From contig NZ_CP048115.1 in the NCBI RefSeq assembly GCF_010093045.1, forward strand, positions 2,604,001 to 2,668,000: a stretch of 64,000 bases of DNA, read 5' to 3'. Shown piece by piece: positions 25,296-33,765 of this stretch. Under the pieces are notes generated by a model, which saw only the letters and a program-made list of their open reading frames with translations, did not search any database and was not told the DNA's origin. A program made the translations under genes and the position numbers. The stretch's first letter is position 1. Each line of letters starts with the position of its first letter. This stretch comes from Mucilaginibacter sp. 14171R-50. GTDB lineage: Bacteria > Bacteroidota > Bacteroidia > Sphingobacteriales > Sphingobacteriaceae.

Positions 25296-25649
25296 ATGAG
25301 ATCGATCGAAGTTATTTCTATCCCGGTAACCGACCAGCAGGCCGCTAAAGAATTCTACCTCAAATTTGGGTTCAACTTAATGATCGAGGCGCCCTTTCAG
25401 GGCGGTGCAAACTGGATCCAGCTGGGCCTGCCCGGTGGCGGCACATCCATTACGCTGGTAAACTGGTTCCCCGATTTAAAGCCCGGCAGTATACAAGGCT
25501 TTGTGATCAAATGCGACGACCTGGATGGAACCATCAACGAACTTGCCGCCAAAGGAATTAAAGTGGGTAACGCCGACAAAACACCATGGGGACGTTTTGC
25601 TACCGTAAAAGACCCTGATGGTAATGCCTGGAGCTTGCATGGGGAGTAA
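25296..25649 (+). CDS. VOC (glyoxalase/bleomycin-resistance fold) family protein
   Basis: The protein has 117 residues. It has a beta-alpha-beta-beta-beta fold repeated twice: 'IPVTDQQAAKEFYLKFGF' opens the first half, and 'IKCDDLDGTINELAAKGIKV' with 'VKDPDGNAWSLHGE' closes the second, a typical VOC ending whose Glu can bind metal. The substrate is unknown; members include glyoxalases, dioxygenases and antibiotic-binding proteins. It is a single gene followed by a hairpin repeat that may end transcription. Confidence 0.85.
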   Translation: MRSIEVISIPVTDQQAAKEFYLKFGFNLMIEAPFQGGANWIQLGLPGGGTSITLVNWFPDLKPGSIQGFVIKCDDLDGTINELAAKGIKVGNADKTPWGRFATVKDPDGNAWSLHGE

Positions 25650-25660
25650 ATAGTGCATGT

Positions 25661-25695
25661 AGAGACGCGATACTTCGCGTCTTAACTTCGCGTCT
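25661..25695. repeat. AGACGCGA-TACT-TCGCGTCT hairpin with an extra right arm
   Basis: An 8-bp stem with a 4-base loop (25663-25682) is followed by a second copy of the right arm, TCGCGTCT (25688-25695), and a T-run. It resembles the short 'GAGACGCGATA' palindromes scattered in many bacterial genomes, partly truncated here, and can also serve as a terminator for the VOC gene. Confidence 0.6.
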
Positions 25696-25722
25696 TTTTG
25701 CGTAATGTATTATCTTCGCCCC

Positions 25723-26286
25723 ATGCTCAAAAAGTCCTTATTCCTTTGTCTTTTCGTTCTTACGCTTACCATTGGTTGTAATAAAAACGAAACCCTGTAC
25801 AAAGTAATAGGGGTAAAGGATGGCGATACCATGGTACTGCTTTCCCCTGATAACCAAAGCATCACCGTACGCCTCGCCGAGATAGACGCCCCGGAAAAAA
25901 GCCAGGCATTTGGGCAGGCCGCCAAGCAATTTACATCAAACCTGTGCTTTGGTAAAATGGTAAAACTTATTGGTAACCAACACGACCGCTACGGCCGCAC
26001 AGTAGGGAAGGTAGAACTGGAAAACGGCACTAATGTAAACTACGAGATAGTTAAACAGGGCTATGCCTGGCAATACCGGGCGTATTCAAAAAATATGGAG
26101 CTGGCAAGCCTGGAAGAACACGCCCGCGAAGCACGCCTGGGCCTATGGCAGGATGCAAACCCAACCCCGCCCTGGATTTTCAGAAAGGAAGGCAAATCCC
26201 GGCGTGTTGAGCAGAAAACGATCAAATCCAAAAAGCACCATAAAAAACGCAAACCGCGTAAGCACCGCGATACGGTAGCTTTTTAA
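25723..26286 (+). CDS. Thermonuclease-family (SNase) lipoprotein
   Basis: The start at 25723 gives a lipoprotein signal ending at Cys19 ('LTIGCNKNE'); the upstream ATG at 25705 would add six residues. The SNase fold covers about residues 25-145: 'KVIGVKDGDTMVL', the catalytic-type 'VRLAEIDAPEKSQAFG', and 'HDRYGRTVGKVEL'. These correspond to the Arg/Glu/Arg active site of staphylococcal nuclease. The tail after about 160 is very basic ('KSKKHHKKRKPRKHR'), which would bind nucleic acid or the cell surface. The role is probably extracytoplasmic DNA/RNA degradation. Confidence 0.87.
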   Translation: MLKKSLFLCLFVLTLTIGCNKNETLYKVIGVKDGDTMVLLSPDNQSITVRLAEIDAPEKSQAFGQAAKQFTSNLCFGKMVKLIGNQHDRYGRTVGKVELENGTNVNYEIVKQGYAWQYRAYSKNMELASLEEHAREARLGLWQDANPTPPWIFRKEGKSRRVEQKTIKSKKHHKKRKPRKHRDTVAF

Positions 26287-26332
26287 ATCGGCATACATTA
26301 ACTATCTTGCCTTAAATACCCGGAATGCATAT

Positions 26333-28768
26333 ATGAAAGTATTTAAGGCTGTCTTTTCCTTAGTGATCACACTGGCGCTTATTTGGGCGCTGCAGACCAA
26401 ATTTGGCGATATACCGCCCCTCGGCGCGTTCCTTAACCCATCAACCGGGTTCTGGCAGAATGCCGAAAGCAAAAACATCATCCCAACCCAAAATTTAAAG
26501 CTTAAAGGCTTGCAGGGCAAGGTTACCGTAAAGTTTGACGAAGACATGGTGCCGCATATTTTTGCGGAGAACGATCATGATCTTTACTACGTGCAAGGTT
26601 ATCTGACTGCAAAGGCCCGCCTATGGCAAATGGATATCCAAACTCGTAGCGCGGCGGGCAGACTATCAGAAGTGGTGGGCCCCAAAGCCCTTGAACTGGA
26701 CCGTTACCACCGCCGCATGGGCATGACCTACGGTGCCGAACACACCCTGCAGGGCATCATGAAAGATCCGGTAATGAGCAAGGTAATAACGGCTTACAGC
26801 GATGGCGTTAACGCTTATATCAAAAGCCTTACGCCGGCCGGATACCCCATAGAGTTTAAACTGCTAAATTATGCACCCGAGGAGTGGAAGCCCATAAACT
26901 CCGCCTACTTGTTAAAGCTGATGTCAGAGACGCTGGCGGGCGGTTCAGACGAACTTGCGATGACCAACGTACTAAATAAGTTTGGCGCTAAAATAACCAA
27001 CGACCTGTTCCCGGATTACCCCATGCGCGAAGATCCTGTTATCCCGGCAGGTACAAAATGGGATTTTAAGCCCCTGCCCGTACCTGAGCCGCCTGCAGCC
27101 TTTAAGGCGCAAATGCTGGCAGGTATGAAAAATATGGATAGGATAGAAGGCATAGGCAGCAACAACTGGGCGGTAAGCGGCGCTAAAACCGCTTCTGGCT
27201 ACCCCATTTTAGCCAACGATCCGCATCTTAACCTCACCCTGCCATCCATCTGGTATCAGATGCAAATGACGGCGCCGGGTGTAAACGTTTATGGTGTTAC
27301 TTTGCCCGGGGCTCCGTGCGTAGTAATTGGTTACAACCAAAAGGTAAGCTGGGGCGTGACCAATGTTGATGCCGATATACTGGATTGGTACCAGGTGAAA
27401 TTTAAGGACGCCAGCCGCACCCAATACTGGTATAATAATAAATGGAACAATGTAACCCGTAAGGTTGAGGTAATAAACATCCGGGGCGAAAAACCGCTGG
27501 TGGATACCGTTTTGTATACCCACCACGGCCCTGTAGTTTACGATAATGCCGTCATGGCCAAAAAGGGCCGTGGTAACATACCGGTAGGGAATTCCCTGCG
27601 CTGGATAGCACACGACGAAAGCGACGAGTTTAAAACCTTTTACCTGCTTAACCGGGCAAAAAACTACGACGACTATCGTGAAGCCCTGAAATATTTTACC
27701 GCCCCCGCTCAGAACTTTATTTTTGCATCCGCGGATAACGATATAGCTATTACGCCGAACGGTAAGCTGCCGTTGAAATATCGGGATCAGGGTAAATTTA
27801 TTATGGATGGCAGCGACCCCGCCAACGACTGGCATGGCTGGATACCTTACGAACAAAACCCAACCGTTAAAAACCCACCGCGCGGCTTTGTGAGCTCGGC
27901 TAATCAATCATCAACCGATAAAAGCTATCCGTATTATATTAACTGGCGGTTTGAGAGTTACGAACGCGGTAAACGCATTAACGACCGCCTTGCTGCCATG
28001 AGCAAAGCAACCGTGGATAGCATGCGTATCTTGCAAATGGACGATTACAGCATCCGCGCGCAGGATATTTTACCAACCATGCTCAAATACCTTGATGCCA
28101 GCAAACTTGACAACACGCAGCTTGCGGCTTTAGACAGCGTAAAAAAATGGGACAAACACTTTAGTGCGACCTCGGTCGGCGCAAGTATTGTAAACACGTG
28201 GTTTGCCAAATTCTACCAGTTTACCTGGAACGATGATTTTGGGGATAAAAAGACAATTATGCAGTTTCCGGGGGTAGACCGTACTGAAACACTGCTCATA
28301 AACGAGCCCAATTCGGCTTGGTTTGATAATAAGCGTACGCCTGTTAAAGAAACCGCGGCAGACGTACTTAGCAGCTCTTTTAACGCGGCTGTTAACGAAC
28401 TGGTAAAAAAACATGGCCCCTCCATTGGTAAGGCCTGGCAATGGGGCAATGTAAAACCGTTTGAGGTAACCCACCTTGGCCATGTACCGGGCCTTGGCTC
28501 CGGTAATTTTGCATCAGGCGGAAACAGTTCGGTAGTGAACGCGCTGGTAGACGGGCACGGCCCTTCGTGGCGCATGGTGGTACAGCTTGGTCCGCAGGTT
28601 AAGGGCTATGGTATAATACCTGGCGGGCAGTCGGGCAACCCCGGCAGTTTCTTTTACGACGACATGCTAAAGACGTGGCAGGACGGCAGACTAAAAGAAC
28701 TGCTATACCTGCGGTCGGCTACCGAAACATCCTCACGGATAAAACAAACATTAACCTTAAGCAAATAA
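26333..28768 (+). CDS. Penicillin acylase-family N-terminal nucleophile hydrolase
   Basis: The 811-residue precursor is expected to cut itself before Ser276 in 'GIGSNNWAVSG', giving alpha and beta chains with Ser as the N-terminal nucleophile. An N-terminal hydrophobic segment ('AVFSLVITLALIWAL') directs export or anchors it. Family stretches include 'YYVQGYLTAKARLWQMD' before the cleavage site and 'YPILANDPHLNLTLPSIWY' and 'HHGPVV' after it. Substrates may be acyl-amides such as penicillins or acyl-homoserine lactones; the sequence does not decide. The small membrane protein gene follows after three bases, so the two are co-transcribed. Confidence 0.92.
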   Translation: MKVFKAVFSLVITLALIWALQTKFGDIPPLGAFLNPSTGFWQNAESKNIIPTQNLKLKGLQGKVTVKFDEDMVPHIFAENDHDLYYVQGYLTAKARLWQMDIQTRSAAGRLSEVVGPKALELDRYHRRMGMTYGAEHTLQGIMKDPVMSKVITAYSDGVNAYIKSLTPAGYPIEFKLLNYAPEEWKPINSAYLLKLMSETLAGGSDELAMTNVLNKFGAKITNDLFPDYPMREDPVIPAGTKWDFKPLPVPEPPAAFKAQMLAGMKNMDRIEGIGSNNWAVSGAKTASGYPILANDPHLNLTLPSIWYQMQMTAPGVNVYGVTLPGAPCVVIGYNQKVSWGVTNVDADILDWYQVKFKDASRTQYWYNNKWNNVTRKVEVINIRGEKPLVDTVLYTHHGPVVYDNAVMAKKGRGNIPVGNSLRWIAHDESDEFKTFYLLNRAKNYDDYREALKYFTAPAQNFIFASADNDIAITPNGKLPLKYRDQGKFIMDGSDPANDWHGWIPYEQNPTVKNPPRGFVSSANQSSTDKSYPYYINWRFESYERGKRINDRLAAMSKATVDSMRILQMDDYSIRAQDILPTMLKYLDASKLDNTQLAALDSVKKWDKHFSATSVGASIVNTWFAKFYQFTWNDDFGDKKTIMQFPGVDRTETLLINEPNSAWFDNKRTPVKETAADVLSSSFNAAVNELVKKHGPSIGKAWQWGNVKPFEVTHLGHVPGLGSGNFASGGNSSVVNALVDGHGPSWRMVVQLGPQVKGYGIIPGGQSGNPGSFFYDDMLKTWQDGRLKELLYLRSATETSSRIKQTLTLSK

Positions 28769-28771
28769 ACT

Positions 28772-29116
28772 ATGCTGTTCCCTGTAATACTGTTATTGGC
28801 ATTTATAAGCGGTTACCTTTTCCCCTGGTGGGTAGGTTGTATACTGGCTTTTGGCGCTGCGCTTATTTTTGGTAAAAGATCAAGCTGGGCATTCTGGTGT
28901 GGATTTGCCGGCGTATCGTTAGCATGGATTGCGCTTGCCTTGCTAAAAAGTTTCCCTAACGATCATATACTGGCTACCCGTGTGGCGCACGTTTTTCATT
29001 TACCAAACTGGTTGTTGCTGCTGGCCGTTATGGCCCTTATTGGCGGCCTGGCCGGAGGGATGTCGGCATTATCCGGGTTTTTGATGAAGCGGGTGTTTGA
29101 GAAGGAAAAGGCATAG
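28772..29116 (+). CDS. Small integral membrane protein, 114 aa
   Basis: Four hydrophobic stretches are visible ('MLFPVILLLAFISGYLF', 'WVGCILAFGAALIFG', 'FAGVSLAWIALALL', 'WLLLLAVMALIGGLAGG'). No family is recognised. It starts three bases after the penicillin acylase stop and is therefore the second gene of that operon. The downstream 188 bases carry three GC-rich hairpins. Confidence 0.7.
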   Translation: MLFPVILLLAFISGYLFPWWVGCILAFGAALIFGKRSSWAFWCGFAGVSLAWIALALLKSFPNDHILATRVAHVFHLPNWLLLLAVMALIGGLAGGMSALSGFLMKRVFEKEKA

Positions 29117-29161
29117 ACATAGGTTATCGTCTTTTTGATCTTGCACAACCCCTCGCAGTCG

Positions 29162-29258
29162 CTCGGCTCCAGCCGAGTGTCAGTTATTAAGCGGCGTCCC
29201 GCCGCTGTATGGGAGCAGGCCAGGGCCTTATAATATTGATCACCCGGCAAGAGCCGGG
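29162..29258. repeat. Cluster of three GC-rich palindromes (REP/BIME-like)
   Basis: The hairpins are CTCGGCT-CC-AGCCGAG (29162-29177), GCGGCG-TCC-CGCCGC (29191-29205) and CCCGGC-AAGA-GCCGGG (29243-29258). They lie between two convergent genes, which is where such elements are usually found. None has a T-run. The three stems differ in sequence, so this is a composite block, not one repeated unit. Confidence 0.7.
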
Positions 29259-29304
29259 CGATTGCGGTTAGGAAAATTTTCAGCTGTTCGTATATGTAGT
29301 TTTC

Positions 29305-29979
29305 TTATAACGCGTTCAGCGTTGCCTTCAGCCGCGTAACCGCTTCAGATTTATCGGTCGCCCGTGCAAATATATCTTCGGACGCGGTAGCTTCGCCATA
29401 GTAGGCTTCGTTGGCGCTTTTGTTGATGGCCAGGTTACTGCCGTTTATGCTGATACCGGCAAACAAGCCCTTACTGCGCGAGTAGGAGTAAACCTCGGCC
29501 TGCAGCTTATAATCGGTGCTGGCGGTACTGCTGCGGCCAACCGGCCCTGCTGCTGCAGATACATCGCCGCCTATGGTAAAGTCGCCGTTTTCCACCTTAG
29601 CTAAAACGCCTTTGTTGCGGAAAACCAGCACCATATCAACCGATTGTACACCTATCTGGAAGCCTATGCTGCCGCCGGTAAGCGTTATAAAAACAGGATC
29701 GCTCCATTTACCATCGGCCAGCTTTACCATAGCAACACCTTGTCCGCGTTTGCCGCCAATTCCAAAACCGGCATTAATTAACTTCGGTATAATTACCACA
29801 CCTTCATATTCCTCCAGCAACTGATGAGGAATGCTCTCCTTCATCTTGCTGAAGTCTTTCAAAACCTTGGTAGCGTCGTTTATTTTGGCCGTTCCCTTAT
29901 CGTCGGCTGGCTTTGCCGATGCCAGTATAAAAAAGGCGCTTAGCAGTATCGGCAGGCTAAATAATTTTAATGTTTTCAT
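29305..29979 (-). CDS. SYLF-domain (Ysc84-like) lipid-binding protein
   Basis: This is a 224-residue exported protein with a signal peptide ending near 'FFILASAKP'. The SYLF domain covers about 55-220: 'EEYEGVVIIPKLINAGFGIGG', then 'GGSIGFQIGVQSVDMVLVF', and a C-terminal 'GISINGSNLAINKSANEAYYG'. SYLF proteins bind phosphoinositides or acidic lipids; the bacterial role is poorly known. It is transcribed alone and is convergent with the penicillin acylase operon. Confidence 0.88.
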   Translation of the reverse strand: MKTLKLFSLPILLSAFFILASAKPADDKGTAKINDATKVLKDFSKMKESIPHQLLEEYEGVVIIPKLINAGFGIGGKRGQGVAMVKLADGKWSDPVFITLTGGSIGFQIGVQSVDMVLVFRNKGVLAKVENGDFTIGGDVSAAAGPVGRSSTASTDYKLQAEVYSYSRSKGLFAGISINGSNLAINKSANEAYYGEATASEDIFARATDKSEAVTRLKATLNAL

Positions 29980-30070
29980 GGTTGTCTCTGTTGTGAATTT
30001 ATGTTCCTATAACTCCAATTCGGAATATTTGTTGTATCAAATTACGCTATAACAAGCTAATAATTACATT

Positions 30071-30102
30071 CATCTGCATATCCGCACATCTGCATATCTG
30101 CG
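30071..30102. repeat. Two tandem copies of a 16-bp CATCTGCATATC unit
   Basis: CATCTGCATATCCGCA (30071-30086) is followed directly by CATCTGCATATCTGCG (30087-30102), differing at two positions, and then by a partial third CATCT. It lies just upstream of the promoter of the LuxE-like gene. Confidence 0.6.
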
Positions 30103-30110
30103 CATCTTTC

Positions 30111-30118
30111 TATCTTTG
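30111..30118 (+). promoter_or_regulatory. -7 box TATCTTTG of the LuxE-like gene
   Basis: This is a perfect TAnnTTTG box ending only seven bases before the ATG at 30126, which implies an almost leaderless mRNA. The -33 position falls in the tandem repeat and has no TTTG. Confidence 0.45.
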
Positions 30119-30125
30119 CTGTAAC

Positions 30126-31112
30126 ATGATAAAGCCCGGTAAACAGCAGGTCTTCGCAGTTGATAATCCAGACACCTTTAACCAGACTGCCTTACAGGTA
30201 TTTAATTACCAGGCTGCCAATTGCGAGGTTTATGGCCGGTTCGTGTCAGGCCTTAAAATAAACCCTGCAGATATAACGTCGGCGGAGCAAATTCCCTTTA
30301 TGCCGGTAGAGTTTTTTAAGTCGCACCGGGTAGTTGCCTCCGGCGACGTAGATGAGGTGGTTTTTACCAGTTCGGGCACTACCGGCGTCATTACCAGCCG
30401 ACACCATGTAACAGATGTAAGCTGGTATGAAGAGAGTTTCCGTAAGGCTTTTGATCTGTTTTATGGCGATATAAAGGAGTATACTGTGCTGGCGCTGCTG
30501 CCATCGTACCTGGAAAGGGAAGGCTCATCGCTTATTTATATGGCGCGGGATCTGATCAGTCAATCGGCCAATCCCGACAGTGGCTTTTATTTATATAATC
30601 ACGATGAACTTTACCAAAAGCTGCAACAGCAAAAGGCTACAAATAAGCCAACTATACTGATAGGGGTGACCTTTGCCTTGTTGGATTTTGTAGATACTTA
30701 TCAAATTGATTTTCCGGAACTGATTGTGATGGAAACCGGCGGTATGAAAGGCCGGCGCAAAGAGATGATACGCGAGGAACTGCACAGCGCCTTGTGCGCC
30801 GGGTTTGGGGTAAACGCCATTCACTCAGAATATGGCATGACCGAGCTTTTATCGCAAGCCTATTCAAAGGGCGAAGGTATATTTTATTGCCCGCCGTGGA
30901 TGAAGATCATCACCCGCGATACAAACGACCCGTTCACACTAACCGATACGGGTAAAACAGGCGGTATAAATATCATTGATCTGGCCAATATCAATTCCTG
31001 CTCGTTCATCGCCACGCAGGACCTGGGTAAGGTTTATGCCGACGGCTCTTTTGAGGTGATAGGTCGTTTCGATAATTCTGACATTAGGGGCTGTAATTTG
31101 CTCATCGCCTAA
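30126..31112 (+). CDS. LuxE/PaaK-like acyl-protein synthetase family protein
   Basis: This 328-residue cytoplasmic protein belongs to the ANL-related group. The Ser/Thr/Gly-rich AMP-binding loop is 'TSSGTTG' at 81-87. Other family stretches are 'PFMPVEFFKSHRV', 'VMETGGMKGRRKEM' and 'NAIHSEYGMTELLSQAY' near the C-terminal half. LuxE activates fatty acids as acyl-AMP; in Bacteroidota such singletons have no proven substrate. It is a single gene, 56 bases before the PH-SHOCT gene. Confidence 0.85.
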   Translation: MIKPGKQQVFAVDNPDTFNQTALQVFNYQAANCEVYGRFVSGLKINPADITSAEQIPFMPVEFFKSHRVVASGDVDEVVFTSSGTTGVITSRHHVTDVSWYEESFRKAFDLFYGDIKEYTVLALLPSYLEREGSSLIYMARDLISQSANPDSGFYLYNHDELYQKLQQQKATNKPTILIGVTFALLDFVDTYQIDFPELIVMETGGMKGRRKEMIREELHSALCAGFGVNAIHSEYGMTELLSQAYSKGEGIFYCPPWMKIITRDTNDPFTLTDTGKTGGINIIDLANINSCSFIATQDLGKVYADGSFEVIGRFDNSDIRGCNLLIA

Positions 31113-31138
31113 TAATTACCTAATTGGCATAATATTAT

Positions 31139-31146
31139 TATTTTTG
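31139..31146 (+). promoter_or_regulatory. -7 box TATTTTTG of the PH-SHOCT gene
   Basis: This is a perfect TAnnTTTG box 22 bases before the ATG at 31169. No TTTG was found at -33. Confidence 0.4.
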
Positions 31147-31168
31147 CGCCGTTAACGACATCAACATC

Positions 31169-31822
31169 ATGATCGAAAAATTCTTACGTGACGAACAAGA
31201 CCCTAAAGCGGTTGAAAAAGTGTACAGCCGTTTGGTTGACCTGCTTACCACCGGCGAGGAAATTATATATATAGCTGTACAAAAAAAACCTATTGTAAAC
31301 CTTTTCCCGGATTGTATTGCCATTACCAATAAACGTATCCTGTTTTTTACCCCGGCAAACCTTGGCCTGTCAATAAAGTTTGTTGATTTTGTTTGGAAGG
31401 ATATTGTTGATGTGTACACCAAGGAAGAAATAATAGGCGCCGTGTTCAGCGCTAAAACTACCATAGGCACCGAAATGGGGGTTGACTACCTGCCCAAAGT
31501 GCAAGCCCGCAAATTATACCAATACGCCCAGGAACGTAAAGAAGCCGAGCGCGAAGCCCGCCGCCTGCGCGAGCTGGAAGAAAAACGTGCCGAATCGGGC
31601 GCGCTAAACATCGACCAGGCAGCTCATGCCCAGTTCCAGTCGCCGGCAGTACAGCAGCCGGTAGCGGTTCCAACCCCTGCGCCTGCACCAATTGTGCCCG
31701 AGGAACCTAAAAAGGATGAGCTTACTGAGAAATTAAAAAGATTAAAAACGCTTTTTGAAAGCGGCCTGATATCTCAGGAAGAATATAACCATAAAAAACT
31801 GGAGCTGCTAAGCGACTTCTAA
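31169..31822 (+). CDS. Bacterial PH-domain protein with C-terminal SHOCT motif
   Basis: The protein has 217 residues. Residues about 25-115 look like a bacterial PH domain ('ITNKRILFFTPANLG', 'SIKFVDFVWKDIVDVYTKEE'). A charged helical region ('QERKEAEREARRLRELEEKR') and a Pro/Ala-rich linker follow. The end is a SHOCT motif ('LKRLKTLFESGLISQEEYNHKK'-type), a short helical pair often used for oligomer formation. It is cytoplasmic with unknown function. A bidirectional terminator follows. Confidence 0.82.
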   Translation: MIEKFLRDEQDPKAVEKVYSRLVDLLTTGEEIIYIAVQKKPIVNLFPDCIAITNKRILFFTPANLGLSIKFVDFVWKDIVDVYTKEEIIGAVFSAKTTIGTEMGVDYLPKVQARKLYQYAQERKEAEREARRLRELEEKRAESGALNIDQAAHAQFQSPAVQQPVAVPTPAPAPIVPEEPKKDELTEKLKRLKTLFESGLISQEEYNHKKLELLSDF

Positions 31823-31831
31823 ATCATATTT

Positions 31832-31853
31832 TAAACCCGCCATGGCGGGTTTA
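31832..31853. terminator. Bidirectional terminator between PH-SHOCT and GLPGLI genes
   Basis: This is the perfect 22-bp palindrome TAAACCCGCCA/TGGCGGGTTTA, with a T-run on the right (+) and an A-rich left side. It overlaps the GLPGLI stop codon at 31851-31853. Confidence 0.8.
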
Positions 31854-32726
31854 CTTTTTTTCGGGCAGTTCTATAGGGTTATTATTTATCCTGTTGTTAT
31901 CCGATGTTGACTTTACAATATTAATACTAGCTATTTTACTGGGGTCTATACTGCTCATGAACGAGTTTGTATTACGGCGCTGCTGGCCACCGCCATGTGC
32001 CGCTTTACTAAACCCGGCCGGGTCTTTAACCCTTGCTTCTTTTAACCTTGCAAGGTCTTGCGGAGTGGTTTTAATGTCGTCGGCAGGCGGCAAAATGGTT
32101 TGGTTCAGTTTGCTTACATCTTCAAACCCCATAAACTTAAACACCACTTCCTTTTTGGCATCGTAAGCTTCCACTATCAATCCGGGTAAGCCGCTTAATT
32201 TCCAGGGGCCGTTATGAAAAGGTAGTTCAGTACAAAACCAGGCAGTATAATCACGGCCCTTAAAACGGGTGGTTGCCTTTTGCGCATGCAAGGTACCGAA
32301 GCTCATCGTATCCGGTTTTATTGCCCATTTAATTGTAGGTAGGGGTTCTTCTGTCAGGTAGTAATTAATAACCTGTTCTTCTACGTATAATTTTTTGTTG
32401 TTTATGTATTGATAGTATTCGTCTGTTGATACCGGCCCCGGCCCGGTGATAGTAAGGGCCAGATGATTAGGGTCGGGGGCGCTTTTTACCTGCCTGGCTA
32501 CCTGGTTTGCCATTTCTTCTTCCTGCTGTTGTTTGGTAACGCTGCGGTAAACGCTGGCATTGCGGCCAAGCAATAAGGCCATCGTTTCCTTATAGGGCTT
32601 ATCCCTGTTGGTGGTATCCCTAATGTGGATGTACTGGTAAGTAGCTTTACCCACTGCTACATCTGGCTTTTGGCCAAAGCATACAACAGAAAGCAGCATA
32701 GCGGTGCTCAGAAACAGGTTTTTCAT
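31851..32726 (-). CDS. GLPGLI-family exported protein
   Basis: The protein has 291 residues. The signal peptide ends near 'SVVCFGQK'. The family motif is present as 'GPWKLSGLPGLIVEAYD', with 'YTAWFCTELPFHNGPW' just before it. The C-terminal quarter is rich in basic and Asn residues ('HGGGQQRRNTNSF'). GLPGLI proteins are Bacteroidota-specific, of unknown function and often near transport or peptidase genes. It stands alone here. Confidence 0.9.
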   Translation of the reverse strand: MKNLFLSTAMLLSVVCFGQKPDVAVGKATYQYIHIRDTTNRDKPYKETMALLLGRNASVYRSVTKQQQEEEMANQVARQVKSAPDPNHLALTITGPGPVSTDEYYQYINNKKLYVEEQVINYYLTEEPLPTIKWAIKPDTMSFGTLHAQKATTRFKGRDYTAWFCTELPFHNGPWKLSGLPGLIVEAYDAKKEVVFKFMGFEDVSKLNQTILPPADDIKTTPQDLARLKEARVKDPAGFSKAAHGGGQQRRNTNSFMSSIDPSKIASINIVKSTSDNNRINNNPIELPEKK

Positions 32727-32797
32727 ACGTATAAAATTATTCCTGTAAAACTAAACATTTAGTTTAAATAAAGCGCTAACTATTTGTAACTTGTGTA

Positions 32798-33274
32798 TTA
32801 CTTGCCGGTTGTTTGCCGGACCACGATCAGCCTGTCGTCAAGATTGAAGGGATGGGTAGTTATAATTTTTACCTTTTTAATATCTGCATGAGCCGGGTTC
32901 AGCAGGTAATTAAATTCTTCGGGCACTATTGATGATGGTACTTTCATCATCAAAAACTTTGATTCTTTGATAAATTGATTGCCCAGGGTTCTTAGTTCGG
33001 TAGGAGAGGCGGCATCCTGCCAGTTAGCGGGCAATGATTTAACGTCGAGCGTTAGTATGCTGTTATTGGGCACCTCTATTTCGGCAAGACAAAAGTTAGG
33101 CGGAATAAACAAAGGCTGCAAATGTACCAATACCTCTAACACTGCCAAAGCCCGCGACGAGGCAAGGTAAACAACCGCGTTGCCTTTGCTGTTCCACCGT
33201 GCCCCGTATAAGCGTGCGCCCATACCATCAAGGTTGGTAATGTAATTGCAATTAGCTATACGGTAAAGTATCAT
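32798..33274 (-). CDS. RES-domain toxin (predicted NAD+ phosphorylase/ADP-ribosyltransferase fold)
   Basis: The protein has 158 residues. RES toxins lower cellular NAD+ or ADP-ribosylate a target. The name-giving residues are present: Arg5 at the start ('MILYRIANC'), Arg27 in 'GARWNSKGNAVVYLASS', and Glu47 in 'LAVLEVLVHL'. The start codon overlaps the antitoxin stop (TAATG), so the pair is translationally coupled with the antitoxin first. Confidence 0.9.
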   Translation of the reverse strand: MILYRIANCNYITNLDGMGARLYGARWNSKGNAVVYLASSRALAVLEVLVHLQPLFIPPNFCLAEIEVPNNSILTLDVKSLPANWQDAASPTELRTLGNQFIKESKFLMMKVPSSIVPEEFNYLLNPAHADIKKVKIITTHPFNLDDRLIVVRQTTGK

Positions 33275-33765
33275 TAAACAAAGATACCGTGCTCGATGCG
33301 GCCCAATTCGTTAAAAACCATATCAAAGCCGGCAGATGTATCTAAGAAGGTAACCGGGGCCTCGCCGTTAAAAACAATGCCTGGGGTTTTTATCCATAGC
33401 TTAAATTTATCTATCGAGCCAAAAACCTCCTGGCCGCGTGTATAAAGGCGCGCAAGCTCAACAGCCTTTTCGGCGTACTCGGTTTTAATAATGGCATCGT
33501 CCTCGTAACGTTGCAGCGTACGCTCTGAAATATGCAGGATATTAGCCAGCTCCTGGATGTTTAAAGATATTTTTTTGGCTAAGGCCAGCAAGGCCTTTTT
33601 TGGAAAGCCTTGCCGCGCCAGGCTAATGATATCAAAATCAGATGATTTGGCCGCACTGTTGCCGCCTAATAAATTATAAAATGGGGTTGATGAAGCCTGG
33701 GTAATATACATTGCCACAGGTTCATTAACCTGGTTTTTTGCTATGTGTTTTACTTTGTACGACAT
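33274..33765 (-). CDS. Xre/MbcA/ParS-type antitoxin
   Basis: The protein has 163 residues. A helix-turn-helix is in the centre ('LNIQELANILHISERTLQRYE'-like region, residues about 67-90). The C-terminal toxin-binding domain (DUF2384) ends the protein ('GSIDKFKLWIKTPGIVFNGE', 'DTSAGFDMVFNELGRIEHG'). It should neutralise the RES toxin and repress its own promoter. The promoter lies in the 37-base gap behind tyrS, with a 7-bp inverted repeat around it. Confidence 0.9.
   Translation of the reverse strand: MSYKVKHIAKNQVNEPVAMYITQASSTPFYNLLGGNSAAKSSDFDIISLARQGFPKKALLALAKKISLNIQELANILHISERTLQRYEDDAIIKTEYAEKAVELARLYTRGQEVFGSIDKFKLWIKTPGIVFNGEAPVTFLDTSAGFDMVFNELGRIEHGIFV

Noticed and set aside
27209..27907. 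232-residue minus frame inside the penicillin acylase gene
   Set aside because: Antisense to well-conserved acylase sequence; no promoter or family.
29162..29258. GC hairpins as a terminator of the penicillin acylase operon
   Set aside because: No T-run follows any of the three stems; a repeat is the better description.
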